A DNA stretch of 64,000 nt from Hydrogenophaga sp. (GTDB lineage Bacteria > Pseudomonadota > Gammaproteobacteria > Burkholderiales > Burkholderiaceae_C). The notes under the pieces were generated by a model. That model ran no database searches. It was not told the origin of the DNA and worked only from the letters and a program-made list of their open reading frames with translations. Of this stretch, positions 62,346-64,000 are shown one piece after another (the first letter of the stretch is position 1; each line of letters begins with the position of its first letter). The stretch is taken from assembly GCF_019635465.1 (NCBI RefSeq), contig NZ_JAHBZK010000020.1, positions 1-64,000 on the forward strand, given 5' to 3'. Made by a program: the position numbers and the translations under genes.

Positions 62346-63245
62346 TCAGTGGCTCTTGATCATGGTGCCGAAGGGCTGGTTGCCCAGCACCTCCAGCAAC
62401 AAGGCATGCGGCACGCGGCCGTCGATGATGTGCACTGCGTTGACCCCGCTCTTGGCGGCGTCCAGAGCACCGGCAATCTTGGGAATCATGCCGCCCGAGA
62501 TCGTGCCATCGGCCACCAGCTCGTCGATGCGTCGCGGTGTGAGTTCGGTCAGCAGCTGGCCATCCTTGTCGAGCACGCCGCGGATGTTGGTCAGCATCAG
62601 CAGCTTCTCGGCCTGCAGCACGGTCGCCAGCTTGGCCGCCACCACGTCGGCGTTGATGTTGTAGCTCTCGTTCTGGGCGCCGAAGCCGATCGGACTGACG
62701 ACGGGGATGAACTGATCGTCCTGCAGCGCCTTGACCGCCGCCGGGTCGATGCTCTCGATGTCGCCCACCTGGCCCACGTCGTGTTCGCGCGAGGGATCGG
62801 CCTGGTCGGCCAGGCGCAGCTTGCGGGCGCGGATCATGGCGCCGTCGCGCCCGGTCAGACCCACAGCCTTGCCACCGGCCTGGTTGATCAAGCCGACGAT
62901 GTCTTGCTGCACTTCGCCGGCCAGCACCCACTCGACCACCTCCATGGTCTCGGCATCGGTCACCCGCATGCCCTGGATGAACTCGCCCTTCTTGCCCAGG
63001 CGCTTGAGCAGCGTCTCGATCTGCGGCCCGCCACCGTGCACCACCACCGGGTTGATGCCCACCAGCTTGAGCAAGACCACGTCTTCGGCGAAGTCCTGTT
63101 GCAGGGCCGGGTCGGTCATGGCGTTGCCGCCGTACTTGATGACCATGGTCTTGCCATGGAACTGGCGGATGTAGGGCAGTGCCTGCGCCAGGATTTCCGC
63201 GCGGTCGCGCGGGGCGATGGAGGTGATGTCGGGGTGGTCGGTCAT
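62346..63245 (-). CDS. argB: Acetylglutamate kinase ArgB
   Basis: 299 aa. Amino-acid-kinase motifs: [38 protein letters not shown] and [26 protein letters not shown]. It phosphorylates N-acetylglutamate in arginine synthesis. The ATG at 63245 begins [12 protein letters not shown]. Confidence 0.96.
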   Translation of the reverse strand: MTDHPDITSIAPRDRAEILAQALPYIRQFHGKTMVIKYGGNAMTDPALQQDFAEDVVLLKLVGINPVVVHGGGPQIETLLKRLGKKGEFIQGMRVTDAETMEVVEWVLAGEVQQDIVGLINQAGGKAVGLTGRDGAMIRARKLRLADQADPSREHDVGQVGDIESIDPAAVKALQDDQFIPVVSPIGFGAQNESYNINADVVAAKLATVLQAEKLLMLTNIRGVLDKDGQLLTELTPRRIDELVADGTISGGMIPKIAGALDAAKSGVNAVHIIDGRVPHALLLEVLGNQPFGTMIKSH

Positions 63246-63358
63246 GGCGGTTGGGCGTTCAGCGTGCGGCGTTGAGCGATGGGCGTTGACGGTGGATTCT
63301 AGAGACGCTCAAACGCCCATACCCGCTAGCACCAGCACGGCAGAAACTGCACGCCGGC

Positions 63359-64000
63359 TCAGAAGTGAATACCACGCATCATCTGCTGCATCGCGATCGC
63401 CTCGGGCGACAGCTGCGGCTTGGCGCCTTTCTCCCCCTTGGCCGCCGCCGAGTCGGGAAACATGCGAAAACTCGTGTTCATCACGATCTGGGCGATGCGA
63501 GGCACCAGCGCGTGCAGCACCTGCCCGGTGATGCCCAGGCGGGTGGCGATGCGCACCGGCTTGTCGATGCAGGCCTGGGCAATCATGTCGGCCGCCTCTT
63601 CGGGGCTGAGCGTGGGCACGTTGTTGTAGATCTTGGTGGGCGCAATCATGGGTGTGCGCACCAGCGGCATGTTGATGGTGGTGAAGGTGATGCCCTGGTC
63701 GGCAAACTCGCTGCTGGCGCAGCGCGTCCATGCGTCCAGCGCGGCCTTGCTGGCCACATAGGCCGAAAAGCGCGGCGCGTTGGTGAGCACACCGATCGAG
63801 CTGATGTTGACCACATGGCCCTTGCGCTTGCCCACCATGCCGGGCAGCAGGCCCATGGTCACGCGCAGGCAGCCGAAGTAGTTGAGCTGCATGGTGCGCT
63901 CGAAATCGTGAAAGCGGTCGTAGCTGCCTTCGATGGCACGGCGGATGGAGCGCCCGGCGTTGTTGATGAGGAAGTCCACGCCACCATGGTTGTCGATCAG
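63359..64000 (-). CDS. SDR-family oxidoreductase (3' part only)
   Basis: The gene enters from beyond base 64000; 213 codons are visible to the stop. SDR signatures: DFLINNAGRSIRRA, VVNISSIGV (catalytic Ser region) and FSAYVASKAALDAW (YxxxK). The cofactor-binding front is outside the window. The C-terminal extension (TLSPEEAADMIAQACIDKP, then ITGQVLHALVPRIAQIV) resembles SDR modules attached to larger fatty-acid or polyketide-like reductases, so the full gene may be multidomain. Confidence 0.8.
   Translation of the reverse strand: MIDNHGGVDFLINNAGRSIRRAIEGSYDRFHDFERTMQLNYFGCLRVTMGLLPGMVGKRKGHVVNISSIGVLTNAPRFSAYVASKAALDAWTRCASSEFADQGITFTTINMPLVRTPMIAPTKIYNNVPTLSPEEAADMIAQACIDKPVRIATRLGITGQVLHALVPRIAQIVMNTSFRMFPDSAAAKGEKGAKPQLSPEAIAMQQMMRGIHF

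Overview
The window is a high-GC, gene-dense bacterial chromosome segment. Gene content (Liv-type ABC transporters, many acyl-CoA genes, an EgtB/EgtD pair, a SlmA-like regulator near argB, a TctD/TctE-type two-component pair) and codon use suggest a betaproteobacterium of the Burkholderiales, probably Comamonadaceae (Hydrogenophaga-like). This placement is inferred from protein resemblance only. No rRNA, tRNA, CRISPR array or complete insertion sequence was recognised.

Layout. 1-3.6 kb: cell-wall genes (a DUF882/YcbK-like protein cut by the window edge and a YcbB/LdtD-like L,D-transpeptidase), a glutamine amidotransferase and a secreted protein. 3.7-13.2 kb: a minus-strand operon (split AtuA-family protein plus enoyl-CoA hydratase) diverges from a plus-strand livHMGF-acyl-CoA ligase-livK operon. 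13.3-16.4 kb: an orphan histidine kinase and small housekeeping genes. 16.5-27.4 kb: a lower-GC defence island: vsr, a C5-cytosine methyltransferase and three overlapping genes that look like dndF/dndG/dndH (dptFGH) but without dndA-E. It ends in an IS3-type transposase scrap and a beheaded gene. 27.4-37.2 kb: a minus-strand operon, atuR-atuB-C-D-E-F-like genes for acyclic terpene (citronellol/geraniol) breakdown, extended by a second acyl-CoA dehydrogenase, a thioesterase and a metallo-beta-lactamase-fold protein. 37.2-39.7 kb: ergothioneine operon (DUF427-egtB-egtD). 39.8-44.1 kb: a flavin monooxygenase and an ECF42-type sigma factor with YCII and VOC partners. 44.07-44.34 kb: a MITE-like element with 32-bp perfect terminal inverted repeats. 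44.4-49.1 kb: cupin, TPR-methyltransferase, enoyl-CoA hydratase and a patatin/beta-barrel protein. 49.2-56.6 kb: a fadE/fadN/fadA-like beta-oxidation operon under a TetR regulator. 57.1-59.0 kb: a low-GC gene resembling ShET2/EspL type III effector proteases. 59.3-64 kb: slmA-like gene, two-component system, argB and a truncated SDR gene.

How parts work together. The AtuA operon's divergent promoter region at 6.3 kb and the atuR promoter at 37.15 kb, about 31 kb apart, share a 34-bp operator with 28 identical positions. The terpene operon, the AtuA operon and perhaps the Liv transporter/CoA-ligase operon may therefore form one regulon. A Liv-type importer and CoA ligase would supply branched acids as CoA esters, the Atu enzymes would remove the methyl branch by carboxylation, and the fadNAE-like genes would finish by beta-oxidation. 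The island at 16.5-27 kb is the best candidate for an undescribed system: DndFGH-type restriction proteins apparently paired with 5-methylcytosine marking rather than phosphorothioation.
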